Assembly: GCA_021292165.1 (NCBI GenBank) | Contig: CM037888.1 | Span: 29,997,140-30,061,139, forward strand | Length of the DNA stretch: 64,000 bases | Direction of reading: 5' to 3' | Origin: Shinisaurus crocodilurus | Lineage: Eukaryota; Chordata; Lepidosauria; Squamata; Shinisauridae | Part shown: piece after piece, positions 19,671 through 30,341 of the stretch | Layout: every line of letters starts with the position of its first letter | How positions within the stretch are numbered: position 1 is the stretch's first letter | Made by a program: the position numbers and the translations under genes | Notes under the pieces: model-generated | Databases searched by the model: none | The model's input: the letters and a program-made list of their open reading frames with translations, nothing else | Told to the model about the DNA's origin: nothing

Positions 19671-20121
19671 AGTGAGAACAGGATCCCACCCGAAAGCTCC
19701 CTCTTCTTGCCCTCCCTCCAGATCAAAGTTAGCCTTGCTTGCGCATCCCCTCGTTCCGCCACGTTTCACAGACGAGAATCGGTGTGTTCTTGTGGCACGC
19801 ATTCCGGCGCGCAAAGATCGCTCCCCGGGCACGCGGGCATTTTCTGCTTGCTGTATGTCCTGTGATGGTGGGCCCGGGGGAATGGCTCTGCTGTGCGTCG
19901 CCCTTCCGGAGAGAGCGCAAAGCCGGCGGCGAGGGGAAGCTGGAGAGGTCTCCCCGGCTGCTCCAGGTGCGCTGTCCCCCGGCACTTCTCCCTTGCCCCA
20001 CACCCTCCAGCCCCCCCCTTTGGGTTCCCCCCCTGCATGGGAGGGGTGGGCGACTTGTGGCGGCCCTCCAGATGTTTTGCCCCACAGCTCCCAAGATCAG
20101 TGCCGGCTCCAGGTTTTGGAG

Positions 20122-20267
20122 CAGTGTTCTCCAACCTTGGGTCCCCCAGATGTTTTTTTTTTTGGCCTACAACACCCAGCATGCCCCAGCCAGCGTAGCT
20201 GGCTGGGGCATGCTGGGAGTTGTAGGCCAAAAAAAACATCTGGGGGACCCAAGGTTGGGGAACACTG
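20122..20267. mobile_element. hAT-like near-perfect palindrome (copy 3)
   Basis: 146 bp, the longest copy, owing to T/A expansions at the same mirrored position in both arms (TGTTTTTTTTTTTGG and CCAAAAAAAACA). 8-bp flanks ttttggag / tcttggag match at 7 of 8. Confidence 0.9.
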
Positions 20268-20360
20268 TCTTGGAGGGTCCTTGGGGAAGACACCCTCCAC
20301 GGACCCCCAGCTGCATGGATCCACCTCACCGCCATGGCCACCAGCTGCTCCTCCTCCTAG

Positions 20361-20528
20361 ATTTCATAGATCATAGAGTTGGAAGGAGCCTGCAAGGCTA
20401 TCGAGTCCAACCCGCTGCTCAATGCAGGAAACTAGAGGAGGGGGTCTCCCATCCAAGGAACAATCAGGCTTGACCCTGCTGAGCTTTCCACGCTCAGACA
20501 AGCGGAGCCAGCGTGAGCCACAGGCCTG
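20361..20528 (-). mobile_element. 5S rRNA-derived SINE with CR1 tail (copy c)
   Basis: Minus strand: CAGGCCTGTGGCTCACGC, AAGCTCAGCAGGGTC (one change in the A-box word), TTGGATGGGAGACC, then a CR1 tail GGACTCGATAGCCTTGCAGG and TATGATCTATGAAA. Confidence 0.9.
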
Positions 20529-20995
20529 TACATGGCTTGCTTGACAGGCAGAGAGCCAGGAGGCCGCGGCATCTCCTCCGCCTCCTCACCACCGTTGCCT
20601 GGGCCAGAGCGAGAGGCAGGTGAACGGGCAGGTTGCAATGGGGAAGAGGAGGAGCGAGCCCAGGGGGCTGTGGTCAGTGGGCCCCTGCTGGGGGAGCTGG
20701 GCCCTCAGCAGGTGCCCCACCGTGCCTACCCTTGATGCGGGCCCTGGCCGTGACCCCTCACCATTGGCCACGCTGGCTAGGGGCTGATGGGAGTTGGAAA
20801 CACCCGGAGGGCCACGTGTTGCTCACCCCCTGTTTTACGGCAGGTTTGCTAGTTAGAGAAGAACTTGCCCACCCCTTTTCTCTCACACACATACAAGCAA
20901 ACCATCAGTGCAAGAGGAGGAGGAGGCTTGGAATCTCCCCTCTTAGCACATTGATATCAGCGGTGCAGCTATTTCATTTCAGACACTGGACTTCA

Positions 20996-21086
20996 GGGCG
21001 CAATCCTATGCACATTTAGAGAGAAAAAGAGGCCTGCAACTCCCAGCATGCCTGGCCTTTTTTTTTCTGTCTATGGGATTGCACCC
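20996..21086. mobile_element. Harbinger-like palindromic MITE (copy 4)
   Basis: Begins GGGCGCAATCCTATGCAC and ends TATGGGATTGCACCC followed by TTA. Left arm GCAACTCCCAGCATGCC; most of the right inner arm is deleted. Confidence 0.7.
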
Positions 21087-23117
21087 TTAATGGGCTTACG
21101 GGGAGCCCCTTTAGATGGCCATGCGCATTACTTCATTTGTGAACTGCACGGTCAACATCTATCTTCTCCTCGACACACACACACACACACCCGCATGCCA
21201 TTCCATGCTTTACAAATGCTTCTGCATTCCTGATATATTAGAGAGGGGGAAAGAAGAAGAAAAACTGTTTTTTCCAACTCTGAGCATGCACAGTTTCACT
21301 TTTAAACTCACTGAAATCACAGCACCGTCGTGCTGCAACAAAACCAACCAAAAGAGCCTTGTGGCATGTTAACGGCTGATGACGCTTCCTTCAGTGGACT
21401 AGAGGCTAATTAGCAAGATGCATGAAGAAGAGGGGTGGGCAACATGCACAGTCCCTGCTGCCCCGGTGCGGCGGCCGTGCCCCCCCCAACAACCCCCAAA
21501 TAGGTTTGTTTTAATTTATTTTTAAAAAAAGAAACAACATGGTGCTCCAGAACACTGCAGAGTGCTAAAAGATTCGAATTTAGCTTGCCATCAAAGAAAT
21601 TCACACACACACACACGCACACCCTCGGAGTGCGGCCCACGGGGAGGGTCTGTGGGGGGAAATGGCCCCCAGACCTCCTGGAGTTGCCACCCCGCTGTTA
21701 AAGCTTCAACTGAAAAGGAAGCGGCAGCCAAGTAAGGACAAAGGTTGGAAATAATAACGTTCTGTGCTATTTCTGCCAGACAAGGGTTCTGCCAATGGAG
21801 GGCAGCAAAGTCTCTTTGGAAGACAAACATTGTCCTTCGTTCCAGGATGCAACCCCAGAATGGAACATGACAATAGAGCCACACTGCAACATCGAACTCG
21901 GGCCTTCAAATCCCCACAGCAGCAGGAAGGATTTCTAGCTAGCTGACAGTCCATTGCTTTCGCTACCTACCCAACAAAAGAAATTCTTCCAAACTGCGCA
22001 ACACATTATGATGATGCAATTGGAGGTTGATCTTGAGCAAGCCAGCAATGGCAGCTGACTTGTTGATGTATCCTGGGTAAATTGCCCTCTAGAGGGCAAC
22101 CGGGAAGCAGAGGTGGGCATTTTCTGAGCAGGTGGGTGGGGTCAAGGTCAAAGTAGGACTTTTGGAATATTGAATATCCCCCCCCCCCCAATATACCAGC
22201 AATTGCTAGCCTTCTCTCTCCACAAAGATCCTCATATAACTGCTCTTTCCCCATTGCCACTAGTGGCAAAGAACAAGCAATCTGCATCAGGATCTCTGGC
22301 ATGTGTGTGTGCATCCATGCTCATGTGCGGCCCCCAACCCTTGAAACAGTATCACATGCGGCCCTCGGGATCGAAAAGGTCATGCGCCCCTGCCATATTG
22401 TGCCGCATTAAAAATATATGTGCATCTCACGGATTTCATTTTAGTTACTTTACTTTACCACATTTATAATGTTCTCAGTAGCACATAACAGATTTTGTCA
22501 TGAAATGACCGCATCGATCGTTGGGACCAGGTGCCATTTTTTCAGAGCCAAAGAATTCCGTGTGTGCCGGTGGAGGAAATTATTCCATGGAAATCCAACC
22601 CTTCGCATCCAGTTCTGAACGTCTGGTTTTGGCATCCAAGGCAAGCTGGTGTTGTTTGGCTTATGCTTGCATAACTGTTTGGTTTGAAGCATTTTTTAAT
22701 TGTAAGCCGCCTTGTGAGGGTTTGTGCGAAAAAAAAGAGAAGGGAGGAGATATATTAAATAAAAAAATAAATGTATTAAATAAATAAATAAATAAAACCC
22801 TGACAGCAGATGTTTCCTACATTGCTCAGTGATAGATGTGTTGATTACCAAAAGGCTACACAGCTATCGTTCAATATCACGTTGGTCTTTCGAGTGCCAA
22901 GTGCGCACCCTTCTCACCCCGACCAAGAACAAATATTCATGGCAACCGAATTCAGCGCTGACTTTTCTTCTCTCTCTCTCTCTCTCTCCCCCACACTGAA
23001 TTATTTAACACTCCTGATGAATAATGCAGCTCAATCTTAATCCCCATCACTATTCTTGTGTATGTTGGACATCCCTTATCACGCAGATCATTCATTAGCA
23101 TAGCTGTCTAAATTCTC
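21087..23117. other. No gene seen; scattered simple repeats
   Basis: Contains AC runs at 21173-21190 and 21602-21618 and remnants of GGGGTGGGCAAC-type hAT ends near 21434. An A/T-rich LINE-like tail lies at about 22690-22800 (GTAAGCCGCCTTGTGAGG then AAATAAATAAATAAA). Nothing coding is recognised. Confidence 0.4.
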
Positions 23118-23279
23118 GCCTGTGGCTCACGCCGGCGCAGCTTGTCTGAGCGTGGAAAGCTAAGCAGGGTCAGGCCCGGTTATTACTTGGATGGGAGACC
23201 CCTCCTCTAGTTTCCTGCATTGAGCAGGGGGTTGGACTCGATGGCCTTGTAGGCCCCTTCCAGCTCTATGATCTATGAA
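23118..23279 (+). mobile_element. 5S rRNA-derived SINE with CR1 tail (copy d)
   Basis: Plus-strand copy. The head GCCTGTGGCTCACGCC is followed by AAAGCTAAGCAGGGTCAGGC, CCGGTTATTACTTGGATGGG and AGACC, which correspond in order to the A box, intermediate element and C box of the 5S gene. The tail CTCCTCTAGTTTCCTGCATT, GAGCAGGGGGTTGGACTCG, ATGGCCTTGTAGGCCCC ends in TATGATCTATGAA and equals the CR1 3' end at 47700-47775. Confidence 0.92.
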
Positions 23280-23454
23280 TCCCACCACATTTCCTTTTGT
23301 GGGGGGTGGGGAGAGAGAAGAGATCTGGGAAGGTGATGGAACCAAATGTCCTTTTCTCTCTTCTTACCGATGCATGGTGGGGGGAGCTGTCCTCTCTCCC
23401 CATCAAGGCAGAGCATAAACAAGAAGCACAAAGGTGGGGAAGGAGCCAAATTGC

Positions 23455-23663
23455 CTTTTTTCCACTTACCAGGAACCCAAGGCAGCTCACATAATCTTCC
23501 TCCTCTCCATTTTATCTTCACAACAACCCTGTGAGGTAGGTTAGGCTGAGAGGCAGTGACTGGCCCAAAGTCACCCAGCGAGCTTCACAGCCGAGTGGGG
23601 ACGTGAACCCGGATCTCCCGAGTCCCAGTCCAACACTCTCGCCACTACGCCACACGGGCTCAC
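23455..23663 (-). mobile_element. Sauria-type tRNA SINE
   Basis: Minus strand: GTGGCGTAGTGGCGAGAG, TTGGACTGGGACTCGGGAG, the SINE body, CTAACCTACCTCACAGGG, GCCTTGGGTTCCTGGTAAG. The 3' microsatellite tail is lost. Confidence 0.85.
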
Positions 23664-24160
23664 ATGACACTTAAGGGAAGCCCCACCTAGAACTCAAGGA
23701 AGCAATGGCTGTAAGAGCCTTTTCTCCTCTAAATCCTCCTGACGGCGACTGATGCTAGAGGGTGATGAGCCGGTGAGACAGGGCTGGTTCACAGATGCAT
23801 TCCCGTGACTTGATTTCTGGACACCTGATGACCGGCAGTTGGGTGTGTGGTGGACCAACTCTTTGGAGAAATATTGTATTTGAGGGGCTGCTTTGCTGAA
23901 GCTTCATACAGATCAGGAGAGCAAGATAAAAGGAACTCTTCCAGTCCTATAAAGTCTCTGGCCCTGGGAAATGAGTCCTCCTCACCTTGCCACCATCATA
24001 TCAAAAGCTATTCCAAATGCCCACCCCCACCCCCCATCTGAGAGAAAGTCACAGAGGCACCTGACTTTTCCCCCCAGAGCCCTGAAGTTTCTGCAGCTCC
24101 CTTCAGCTGTTATCCCAGAGCAGGTTCTGAACATGTTTTTTAAAAGATCATGCTCATGAT

Positions 24161-24306
24161 CAGGGCTTTTTTTCTGGTGGAACTCACCGGAACTGAGTTC
24201 CAGCACCTTTTCTTCTATTAATTGCATTACAATTTAATCGCCATCTACTCCCGAGGAAATGTAATCCAAGAGTTCCAGTACCCTTTTCTCCAGAAAAAAA
24301 GCACTG
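24161..24306. mobile_element. hAT MITE with CAGGGCTTTTTTTCTGG ends
   Basis: 146 bp. Termini CAGGGCTTTTTTTCTGG and CCAGAAAAAAAGCACTG. Perfect 8-bp duplication CTCATGAT at 24153-24160 and 24307-24314. Inner arms GAACTGAGTTCCAGCACC and AAGAGTTCCAGTACCC. Confidence 0.92.
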
Positions 24307-24847
24307 CTCATGATACTCTGAATCTGCCATATCTTTTTACACCTCTTCCAGTGACTTGAGAGGAGATGCCTTTCATCTGCTCTTCCTTGGTATTTCAAAG
24401 TCCTTGTAGGCCGTTTCTTATTTGGGGAGGGCTGGGGAGGCTGAAATATCGCTGCCTTTGGTGAACTTGAGAAGATGTCTGGCATCCACTAACTGGTTTC
24501 AGCCTCCATTGTTGGGTGCCAACAAGTTTACTCTGGCAAGTTCAATTTGTAGTTTGAACATTCTTTCCTCCTGCTTCCTTTTCCTTCTCTTTCTCCTCTC
24601 TCTTGTTCTGGCTTCTTCTCTTTCATATACATCACTGGATTCCTGAGCAGGGTTCTGCTCTCTTTCTGATTCTGGAAGTTGGACCACAATAGCTCCATCA
24701 CCCACTTCCATTTTTTTTCTATTTCCTAGTCCTAACTAAACCCAACAGAAATTTGCGGGGGACCTTCCTGTGTGTGCATTTGTGCTTTCAGTTTTAAAAG
24801 CACTTTTGGGTATTTGCTTCGGACAGATTTTTCATTGGGAATTTCTC

Positions 24848-25180
24848 ATAAGAAGAGCCCTGCCGGATCAGACCAAGGGTCCATCTAGTCCAGCATTCTG
24901 TTCACACAGTGGCCAACCAGCTGCCCACGGGAAACCCACAAGCAGGACAGGAGTGCAACAGCACCCTCCCACCCATGTTCCCCAGCAACTGGAGTACTTA
25001 GGCATACTGCCTCTGATACTGGAGGAAGCATATAGCCAGTCAGGACTAGTAGCCATTGATAGCCTTCTCCTCCATGAATTTGCCCAATCCTTTTGCAGGG
25101 AGCGGGGAGAGAGAAGAGATCTGGGAAGGTGATGGAACCAAATGTCCTTTTCTCTCTTCTAAAGCCGTCCAAATTGATGG
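24848..25180 (+). mobile_element. LINE 3'-UTR-type repeat (GGATCAGACCAAGG family)
   Basis: Words TAAGAAGAGCCCTGCCGG, ATCAGACCAAGGGTCCATC, CAGTGGCCAACCAGCTGCC, GACTAGTAGCCATTGATAGC. The same order is found at 39380, 40310 and 48432/49060. Probably the 3' part of a CR1-group LINE; the family name is not settled here. Confidence 0.6.
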
Positions 25181-25214
25181 CCATCACTACATCTTGTGAA
25201 TGTGAATTCCATAG

Positions 25215-25606
25215 TTTAACTATGCATGCTCAAAGAGTTGCACTGACTACCAGTTGTTTGCCGAGCTGAATTCAAGGTGTTGGCGTTGACCTTTAAAACC
25301 CTGTACGGCTCTGGTCCAGTTTATCTCAAGGAGCGCCTCCAGCAACATCACGAGTAGGCCGCTCAACAAGATCTGCCACGGACGGCCTTCTCCCTGTCCC
25401 ATCAGCCAGAGAAACCAGGCTGGTGGGGACTAGGAGGAGGGCCTTTTCTGTGGCAGTCCCCAATTTATGGAACTCTCTCCCCAGTGACCTCCGCCATGCC
25501 CCTTCCTTGATTAGCTTCCGTCGTGCATTAAAAACGTGGCTTTTCAGGCGGGAATATGGGGGTGGGTTAGGATTTTTAAGTGTTGTACTGTTTTAATTGT
25601 TTTTTT

Positions 25607-25645
<39 letters not shown>

Positions 25646-25735
25646 TGTATTTTTTTGGACTGTACATCGCTCAGAGTGGCGAGATGTCTGGCCAGATGGG
25701 CAATTCATAAATATAATGAATAAACGAATAAATAA
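25215..25735 (+). mobile_element. L2-like LINE, C-terminal ORF2 remnant and 3' tail
   Basis: Peptide words A-F-S-V-A-V-P-N-L-W-N-S-L-P-S-D-L-R-H-A and R-A-L-K-T-W-L-F-R-R-E-Y-G can be read with breaks. The tail has CTGTACATCGCTCAGAGTGG, GGGCAATTCATAAATATAAT and a short (AATA)n end. A GT microsatellite lies in the tail. Confidence 0.8.
25612..25640. repeat. (GT)n microsatellite
   Basis: About 14 GT units within the LINE 3' tail, read directly. Confidence 0.95.
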
Positions 25736-25740
25736 GAAGT

Positions 25741-26225
25741 CCTTCCTTTGATCTGTCCTGACTCTCCCACCAATCAGCTTCATGGGATGACCCCAGATAC
25801 TAATATTATGAGAAAGGGAGAAAAATGTCTCCCGATCCACTTTCTCCACACCAGGCATAATTCTGTACACCTCTATCATGTCTCCCCTTACTTGCCTTTT
25901 TTCTAAGCTAAACAATCTCAGCTGTTGTAACCTTTCTTCATAGGGGAGTTCCTCCAGCCCCTTGATCATTTTAGTTGCCCTTTTCTGCTCTCTACAATAT
26001 CCTTTTTAGGTGCGGTGACCAGAACCGTACACAGTATTCCAAGTGCAGTTGCACCATCGATTTGTATAAGGGCAGCATGATCTTGGCAGTTTTATTTTCA
26101 ATTCCTTTCCTAATTATGCCTAACATGGAGTTTGCCTTTTTCACAGCAGCCACACTCTGAGCCATTGAGCAGTCCACCACATTTTCCAAAACATATCCCA
26201 CCATACTATCAGTCCATTTGTTATG
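25741..26225 (-). mobile_element. CR1-like LINE, divergent subfamily
   Basis: Minus-strand peptide words K-K-A-N-S-M-L-G-I-I-R-K-G-I, K-S-M-V-Q-L-H-L-E-Y-C-V-R-F-W, R-M/I-K-G-L-E-E-L-P-Y-E-E-R-L, and L-F-S-L-E-K-R. It is in two frames. It differs from the 47-kb copy, so a second CR1 lineage is present. Confidence 0.85.
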
Positions 26226-27631
26226 GATCTGGAAGTGGGGGAGTGACTTTCCCTGCTGGCCAGCCTCCTTCTTTACAAGAGTTCCCCCAGTAAGGAATTA
26301 CTGATAGACGGTCACCAGTCAGGATAAACCTCCTGATACACCCTAGTAGTCTGTCCAGCTGGGGAGTTCTCATTCCTTTTGCCAAGGACCCCTGCCTTCA
26401 GTCCAGCTCTACAAAAAAATAAGACGGAAGGTGCTTTGGATTTTCTTGCCCAAAGCCCAGAAAACAGAACTTTACAAAACCTTGAGAAAATCCTAAGAAC
26501 ACAAGTGGTGGTTTTGTAACTATGCAGTTCTTTATGTGGGGAAGAATTTAGTGAAGATCAAAATTCCCATTTAAAATAATGCAGCCAAATGTCCAAATAT
26601 ATATTTTTAAAAGGAGTTTATTTGGAGGGAAAGGGGGGGGGGGGGGGACAAGGGAAGGCAACAACCATAAACACAGAACTCCAAATGAACTCCAAATCTA
26701 ACTTATTTATTTACAGGTTACCTATTTCAGTAGAATCTTGGGTTCCAGGGCATATGCAGAGTTCACTGCAGGGAGGATAGTCTGAGAGAGAGGATCTTGG
26801 TCTCCAATTAAATGTTATATGGAAGAAGATGAGCAGTGAGCAAACTCTTACTTTTATGTGAACCTGAGTTCAGTAGAAGCCAGCCCCTTAGAGGTCACTA
26901 TTTGTCCAATAGTGTAATACCATCCATTTCTGATATTGATGGTCAAGCCAGCAAATCAGAAAATTACTTAGTGGCTGGACTTACCTTTGTAATGATCCTA
27001 AACTTGCATCTCAAAAGAGACAGCTGGTTCAAACCAGGTAGGCTTTTATTAAAAAGAGCTTAAGTTTTGGATGAGTATTGGAGAACAAAAAGGTGAGATA
27101 AGCCTATTCAGACATCTAGGGGGCACTGTTGATCTACATCAGAATACTGTATAGAGGTTTGTCACAGCATTCATAGACCTGCAGTGGTCCAGTCATACAT
27201 GGCTGCAACATCAGTAATACCAATTTGTATATGTGAATGGGCCAAATGCAAAGAATAGACCTTTCATCATCTCCTCACATCTCATACAATGCTTTCCAAC
27301 AGTTTACAATACATTCAGCTTCCCAAGCAGTCAAGTGATGGAACATGATTATTCTGTGAGCCAGCCTACAGTTTGGCCTGCCAAAGTTCCTACGACTACG
27401 AGAGATTTTTTTGGTCCCTGCAGGGGGTACATTCCTCTCCATTCTTTAGAAAGGGACTACCAATAGCGTGGAATGGATGGGCAAGTCAGGCTCCCCTTTA
27501 TTTAATCCGGATGTCTTGGCAACTGAATTCTGCCGTCATCATCATTCCGTCTAATGGCAAACTCGGGTGACGAGCGCTGACAGTATGAAGCCAAAACAAG
27601 GCCACTAAAGGTGTATTGCTCCCAATACAAA
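26226..27631. other. No gene seen
   Basis: Largely unique sequence with a G homopolymer (about 26632-26647). No splice-flanked coding segment or known repeat end is recognised. Confidence 0.4.
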
Positions 27632-27724
27632 GGGCTTCTCTACATGACGCTTTTTAATTTGCCACTTTACCGAGGCTTCTACTTCTGGATTCTTTGCAGG
27701 ATTAAGATCAGCTCCTTTACACGT

Positions 27725-27748
27725 GTGTGTGTGTGTGTGTGTGTGTGT
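27725..27748. repeat. (GT)n microsatellite
   Basis: About 12 GT units inside the TIR element, read directly. Confidence 0.95.
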
Positions 27749-27794
27749 CCCGCGTTTTTTCTTTCTCTGCCTTTCTATATGTTCCATTACACAA

Positions 27795-27813
27795 CCACAA
27801 GGTGGCGCTGCAG
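27795..27813 (+). promoter_or_regulatory. CTCF-like motif inside the TIR element
   Basis: CCACAAGGTGGCGC matches 13 of 14 positions of the core consensus CCASYAGRKGGCRS. The homologous position of the sister element (29581-29595) also matches at 13 of 14. Occupancy is not demonstrated. Confidence 0.5.
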
Positions 27814-28033
27814 TATAGTGGGTTTGCGGAAATACGTTACCATTTTTGTAGCGTTCCATAGCATGATAACCCTTTAATAGCCCATTATCCTCATTCTTTA
27901 AAAAGCCGCAGAAATTCTTGGAAAGCACGGGAGGGGCCCTGGAGGATAGCAACATCATGTAAAGCACCTGAAAGAAAACAACCATGCATGAGGAATCACA
28001 AGAGCACAATAAAGGGCTCACGTAGAGAAGCCC

Positions 28034-29355
28034 TAAGAAACTCCAGCATGCTTAAGGGGCAAAAAAAAATAGCCTAATAGGGACTGAACATGCTTAGTAG
28101 TAATGGAATATTGAGTATTAGTTGGAAAAGAAAACTGCAAAATGTGTGGTGGTGGAATGGAGTATTCTGGAGGAAGGTATGGTTGGCGAGCTGAAGCCCT
28201 GAACAGGAGCATTCCTTTTAGGTGAGGATGCACTGCAGCATTTTGTTTCTTCTAACAGTGAACTCAGGTGGTCGGGGGTGTTGACAAGATAAAGGCCAAA
28301 ACATGGCCACTGATATTCAAGAGGGAGAAGATGTCTTGAATCTCAGGGTATCCAAGTAATGCAGAAGTACAAAATATTGTTTTAAAAGCCCAAAGGGGAG
28401 GGGGAACGGAAAAAACGGTCCAAATGAGGCCTGAACGTGTCACATATCTGTTGGGAAAGATAACGGAAAACCGGGATGGGAGTGAATTGGCCTGTTTGAG
28501 CGAGTACCAAAAAAAAAAAGTATCTTGCTCTGAGCACTCTGCTGCGTGAACTGGAAAAGTAACAGACAAATTTAATGAACGAATGAGTTAGTGGGGATTT
28601 GAACCAGAGTTTCCTACAGCGCTGCGTGGCCTCCCTGGTCTGTCGGAAAAAACGGAGCATTGAATGTGGATTGTGGTGGTGTCCCTGGTAATAAGAGCCT
28701 CCACGCATCAGCCACAGATGGCGCTGGTGATTCTGGCGATACTTCATGTCTTTCAGCCAAGGGTGCCTGTTGCTAGGAGTGGGAGAGCCCCCATATCACT
28801 CCTCACCCACCCCAGACACACACACACACACGCGCACAGAGAGAGCATTATGCTCCAGCAGCTTCTTATGCAATTGCTTTCCAATCTTTGCCGGCTGACA
28901 ACTGCATCTCAGTTTGCATATCAAACTCCTGCTCAGCGGTGTTCGATTGGATCCTCTCAGGCAACAAGTCGCTGTTAATGACAACAAGGGGTGCTGCTGC
29001 AGGCCAGACCTGGCTGAGAAATCAGATGAGGGAGGTGCCTCTTCAAGCAGAAAGTAAATCCTTGCACTGGAAAGAACTGGAAGCCTGTCTGTTCCAGCCC
29101 CCTTCTCCGCATTATCTTCCCCTCCCATTGGCATCCCTGGATTTGCGTGCTCTGCTGTTGTTTCACTGGCTCTGCTCCTGTGCATGCAAGAAGAGCCTGA
29201 ACACACAGGAATTTAGCAGGCGTTTAGCAGGAATTTATCCCCGGCATGGGGATAAAGGATGACAAACAAAAAAAATATCACCTGTTACATATCTCTGTGT
29301 TGTTCTGCTGTTAACAGTGTAGGGGCAGGGGCAGTAAAAAAATTGGCAACCCTAT
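28034..29355. other. No gene seen
   Basis: Contains a short AC run (28815-28832) and a MIR-like word GGGGATTTGAACCAGAG near 28592. A weaker CTCF-like motif, GCCACAGATGGCGC (11 of 14), is at 28711-28724. No exon recognised. Confidence 0.4.
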
Positions 29356-29641
29356 GGGCTTTTCTACATGAGGCAATTACTGTGCACTAATAATTCCCGG
29401 TTGTTTTACGGGTTCTTTAGGCAACATCATCATGACCCTCCAGTTGCGCTTCTGTGTCTAACCAGCACTTTCAGCAATTTTTTTTTTTTTTTTTAGAGCA
29501 GGGGAAATGCAGCATTTGATTGAAGAAGCAAAAGAAAGCATGATTTCCTCTTGTGTGTTTGTGCTATTCTGCTATACCACGGTGCCACCTAGAGGTTATG
29601 CGTGGAAAAGCAGGAAAGGAAACGCTCCTCATGTAGTGCTC
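29356..29641. mobile_element. DNA transposon with GGGCTTCTCTACATGA termini (copy 2, inverted)
   Basis: Left end GGGCTTTTCTACATGAGGC; right end CTCCTCATGTAGTGCTC is an imperfect inverted copy. The interior matches the reverse complement of copy 1, for example CTATACCACGGTGCCACC against CTATACTGCAGCGCCACC. A CTCF-like core CCTCTAGGTGGCAC lies on the minus strand at 29582-29595. Confidence 0.7.
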
Positions 29642-30085
29642 AGATCTCATTTCTGTGACGAAACCGAAAGAAGATGCAGTGGATCCAGAAAACAGATACC
29701 TTGGGAACAGAGAGCAGGAATAAACCCCCATCCCATTTCTTTACCCTATGTAAAAATTAATTACCAACAACCCTAAAGGTGTGTGCACACACACATCACA
29801 AAATCCTTATTCTGTTCAAAGAGATCTTGAGGACTAGGCACCCTGTTGGGGGGGGGGGGAGAGAGAAACGTAAAGCAGCTGTTTCACTACTGCTTGAGAG
29901 TTGCATACGCTTAATGTGCAGAACTTTATGAAGTTTGCAGGAGAAGCTGGATTGTCATTGTGGGACTAGCACTGATTCTTGCTGCCTCCTCCACCTATCC
30001 TTTCCCTGAAGTTAAAAAAAATTGCTGCAAAAGATAAAACAGCTTCTCCTGGTAGGGCTGGAAAACCCACTGTCTGAACCCTGGT
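29642..30085. other. No gene seen
   Basis: Unique sequence with a G homopolymer at about 29849-29859. No exon or repeat recognised. Confidence 0.4.
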
Positions 30086-30341
30086 AGAGCCTTTGTGGCG
30101 TAGTGGTTAGAGTGTTGGACTGGGACTCGGGAGACCCGGGTTCTAGTCCCCCCTTGGCCATGAAACTCACTGGGTGACTTTGGGCCAGTCACTGCCCCTC
30201 AGCCTAACCTGCCTCACAGGGTTGTTGTGAGAATAAAATGGAGAGGAGGAGGAGGAGGAATATGTAAGCCGCCTTGGGTTCCTTTCAAGAAAAAAGGTGG
30301 GGTATAAATATAATAAAGACATAAATACATAAATAAATAAA
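30086..30341 (+). mobile_element. Sauria-type tRNA SINE, near full length
   Basis: tRNA-like head with A-box region TGGCGTAGTGGTTAGAG and B-box region GGGTTCTAGTCCC. Body CTAACCTGCCTCACAGGG and AGCCGCCTTGGGTTCC; AT-rich tail ending AAATAAATAAA. It is joined directly to a second SINE fragment at 30342. Confidence 0.93.

Larger units (their letters stand above)
27632..28033. mobile_element. DNA transposon with GGGCTTCTCTACATGA termini (copy 1)
   Basis: Left end GGGCTTCTCTACATGACGC and right end GGGCTCACGTAGAGAAGCCC are inverted complements. 402 bp, no transposase. Its reverse complement aligns with 29356-29641 over termini and interior. Contains a GT run (27725-27748) and a CTCF-like site. Confidence 0.75.

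Noticed and set aside
19672..20473. Frames of 191-244 codons on both strands
   Set aside because: They run through the palindromic MITE and the 5S-derived SINE and are shadows of GC-rich repeat sequence.
23155..23200. A 5S rRNA gene
   Set aside because: Only the internal promoter region is 5S-like. The 5' and 3' stems of 5S are absent and the 3' half is a CR1 tail, so it is a SINE.
30105..30160. tRNA gene signal from A- and B-box-like words
   Set aside because: These are the heads of Sauria-type SINEs. No tRNA cloverleaf with acceptor stem can be closed and the same sequence recurs in many copies.
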